Both the position numbers and the translations under genes were made by a program. From an uncultured Elusimicrobiales bacterium (GTDB lineage Bacteria; Elusimicrobiota; Elusimicrobia; Elusimicrobiales; Elusimicrobiaceae): 7,567 bases of DNA. The DNA lies in contig CAKUDJ010000031.1 in the NCBI GenBank assembly GCA_934644855.1, forward strand, positions 1 through 7,567, in the 5' to 3' direction. The notes beneath the pieces were generated by a model, which was not told the DNA's origin, made no database searches, and was given only the letters and a program-made list of their open reading frames with translations. This document shows, one piece after another, positions 6,259-7,567 of this stretch; position 1 is the stretch's first letter, and every line of letters begins with the position of its first letter.

Positions 6259-7566
6259 TTAGATGGATACCACGTAGAGCAGGTTGGTAGTACCTTTTTG
6301 TGCAAAAGGAATACCGGCAGTCACTACAATGTTATCGCCCGGGTGGGCCAATTTTTGTGCCAAGACGGCCTTTCTGGCTTCGGTGGCAATATCATCAAAA
6401 TTGCGCAAGTTTTCAACCAAAATAGGCGTCACGCCCCATACCACAGCCATTTGGCGGGCGGTGGTGATGTTCGGCGTTAAGGACAAAATAGGCAAGCCGC
6501 CGTTTCTCTGTTGGGAAGCGCGCAAGGTGGTGGAGCCGGAATCCGTAAACGTGACGATTACGTTAGCGGTATCCATATTGGTAGCTACCACACCGGCGGC
6601 CGCGGTGATGGCACCTTCTTTGGTGGTGTCGTTGCGGCGTTCCAACAAGGAAAGCCCTTTGCGGTAGCGGTGGTCGTTTTCCACGGTTTCAATAATGCGG
6701 CGCATGGTGGTGACGGCTTCAACCGGGTGGTCGCCCTGGGCGGTTTCGGCGGAGAGCATTACCGCGTCCACACCGTCATAAACGGCGGTGGCAACGTCGG
6801 AGGCTTCAGCGCGGGTGGGCATAATGTTGTGAACCATAGATTCCAACATTTGGGTAGCCACGATAACCGGTTTGCCCGCTTTGCGGCAGCCGGAAACAAT
6901 CTTCTTTTGCAAGACCGGCACCAATTCCGGGCTGGTTTCCACACCCAGGTCACCGCGGGCGACCATAATTACGTCGGTCAGGTCAATAATTTCGCGCAAG
7001 TGCTCAATGGCGGAGGGTTTTTCAATTTTGGCGATAATGTGGGCTTTGGATTTCATCAGGCCGCGCAATTCAATTAAGTCCTGCGGTTCCTGTACGAAAG
7101 ACAAACCGATAAAGTCCGCGCCTAACATTTCGGCAATTTTCAAATCTTCTTTATCTTTGGCGGTCAACGCGGAAAGCGGCAATTTTACGCCGGGCACGTT
7201 TACGCCTTTTTTGTTGGAAAGTTCCCCACCCGCAATAACGGTGCAGTCGGCCGTGTCGGCGGTGCAGGAATCTACACGCAAGCGCACCACGCCGTCGTTA
7301 AGCAGCAGGTCCAGGCCGGGTTTCATAGCGGCAAAAATTTCTTTATGGGGCAAGCATACGCGGGTTTGGTCACCGGGTTCCGGGTTCATATCCAAGCGGA
7401 ATTTATCCCCTTCGGCCAGTTTAATGCGGTAGTCTTTGAAGGTGCCCACGCGGAGTTTCGGGCCCTGCAAGTCAAACAGAATACCCAAAGTGCAGTTATA
7501 TTTTTTTTCCATTTTGCGGATGTTGGTCACTCTTTCCTGATATTCAGGCAAGGAGCCGTGGCTGCA
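6259..7566 (-). CDS. pyk: Pyruvate kinase, 5'-partial, predicted K+-independent type
   Basis: Pyruvate kinase transfers the phosphate of phosphoenolpyruvate to ADP, giving pyruvate and ATP in the cytoplasm. The frame runs off the right edge. The TTG at 7551 is not the start, because the preceding codons read C-S-H-G-S, the conserved N-x-S-H-G active-site block, so about 35 residues are missing. Numbering from codon 7551 as 1: the Mg/K site block DLQGPKLRV is 27-35; the B domain lies roughly at 37-120, ending KGVNVPGV; the catalytic Lys is K175 in AKIEK with metal ligand E177; the second metal ligand is D201 in ARGDLGVE; substrate-binding T233 follows; the signature TRAEASDVATAVYDG is 246-260. 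The C-terminal domain (about 288-430) has a phosphate-binding-type loop TDSGSTT (336-342), so an allosteric sugar phosphate is possible. It ends at the usual GTTN...V block with no extra C-terminal domain. All visible catalytic residues are intact. A good terminator follows the TAA stop. Confidence 0.98.
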   Translation of the reverse strand, partial: CSHGSLPEYQERVTNIRKMEKKYNCTLGILFDLQGPKLRVGTFKDYRIKLAEGDKFRLDMNPEPGDQTRVCLPHKEIFAAMKPGLDLLLNDGVVRLRVDSCTADTADCTVIAGGELSNKKGVNVPGVKLPLSALTAKDKEDLKIAEMLGADFIGLSFVQEPQDLIELRGLMKSKAHIIAKIEKPSAIEHLREIIDLTDVIMVARGDLGVETSPELVPVLQKKIVSGCRKAGKPVIVATQMLESMVHNIMPTRAEASDVATAVYDGVDAVMLSAETAQGDHPVEAVTTMRRIIETVENDHRYRKGLSLLERRNDTTKEGAITAAAGVVATNMDTANVIVTFTDSGSTTLRASQQRNGGLPILSLTPNITTARQMAVVWGVTPILVENLRNFDDIATEARKAVLAQKLAHPGDNIVVTAGIPFAQKGTTNLLYVVSI

Positions 7567-7567
7567 G

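Noticed and set aside
6511..7077. Open + strand frames opposite pyruvate kinase, including 6511-7077 and 6872-7432.
   Set aside because: They are antisense to a fully conserved pyk gene. The first has an implausibly Gly/His/Phe-rich composition that arises from reading pyk codons backwards.
7549..7551. TTG as the start codon of pyruvate kinase.
   Set aside because: The in-frame codons just upstream encode C-S-H-G-S, the conserved active-site block, so the gene continues beyond the window and this TTG is an internal Leu.

Overview
The window holds three protein-coding genes and their transcription signals. A very long membrane-protein gene runs on the + strand from before base 1 to 3929. It converges on two minus-strand genes: a DUF2339-family membrane protein (4204-6168) and pyruvate kinase (6259 to past the right edge). 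I see no rRNA, tRNA, CRISPR array, insertion sequence, phage gene or recognisable defence system.

The organism is a bacterium. It uses the standard code, an AAGGAG Shine-Dalgarno precedes the only start codon in view, and G+C-rich hairpins followed by T-runs end the transcripts. All three genes stop with TAA. The giant, weakly conserved membrane protein and the general style recall gut-associated Elusimicrobiota, but that is a low-confidence impression. No taxonomic marker is present apart from the partial pyruvate kinase.

Layout from left to right: (1) 3-3929 (+), a protein of at least 1308 residues, cut at its N-terminus. It has a large soluble N-terminal part, a core of about 12 membrane segments laid out like a degenerate major facilitator superfamily (MFS) fold with two charged inserts, and a helical C-terminal tail of about 390 residues. 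(2) 3951-3983, a strong rho-independent terminator for that gene. (3) 3984-4203, a convergent intergenic region with no convincing gene. (4) 4204-6168 (-), the DUF2339 protein: N-terminal anchor, short coiled coil, Pro/Ala linker and a polytopic membrane region. (5) 6169-6258, which holds the DUF2339 ribosome-binding site, a 26-bp near-perfect palindrome and the pyruvate kinase terminator. (6) 6259-7566 (-), pyruvate kinase, lacking only roughly its first 35 residues. Its sequence predicts a K+-independent enzyme.

Only pyruvate kinase has an assignable biochemical role, the last step of glycolysis. The DUF2339 gene lies downstream in the same orientation, but a good terminator separates the two, so it probably has its own promoter or depends on read-through. 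The + strand giant gene shows no functional link to the other two. The items most worth a second look are the giant MFS-like protein and the palindrome in front of the DUF2339 gene.
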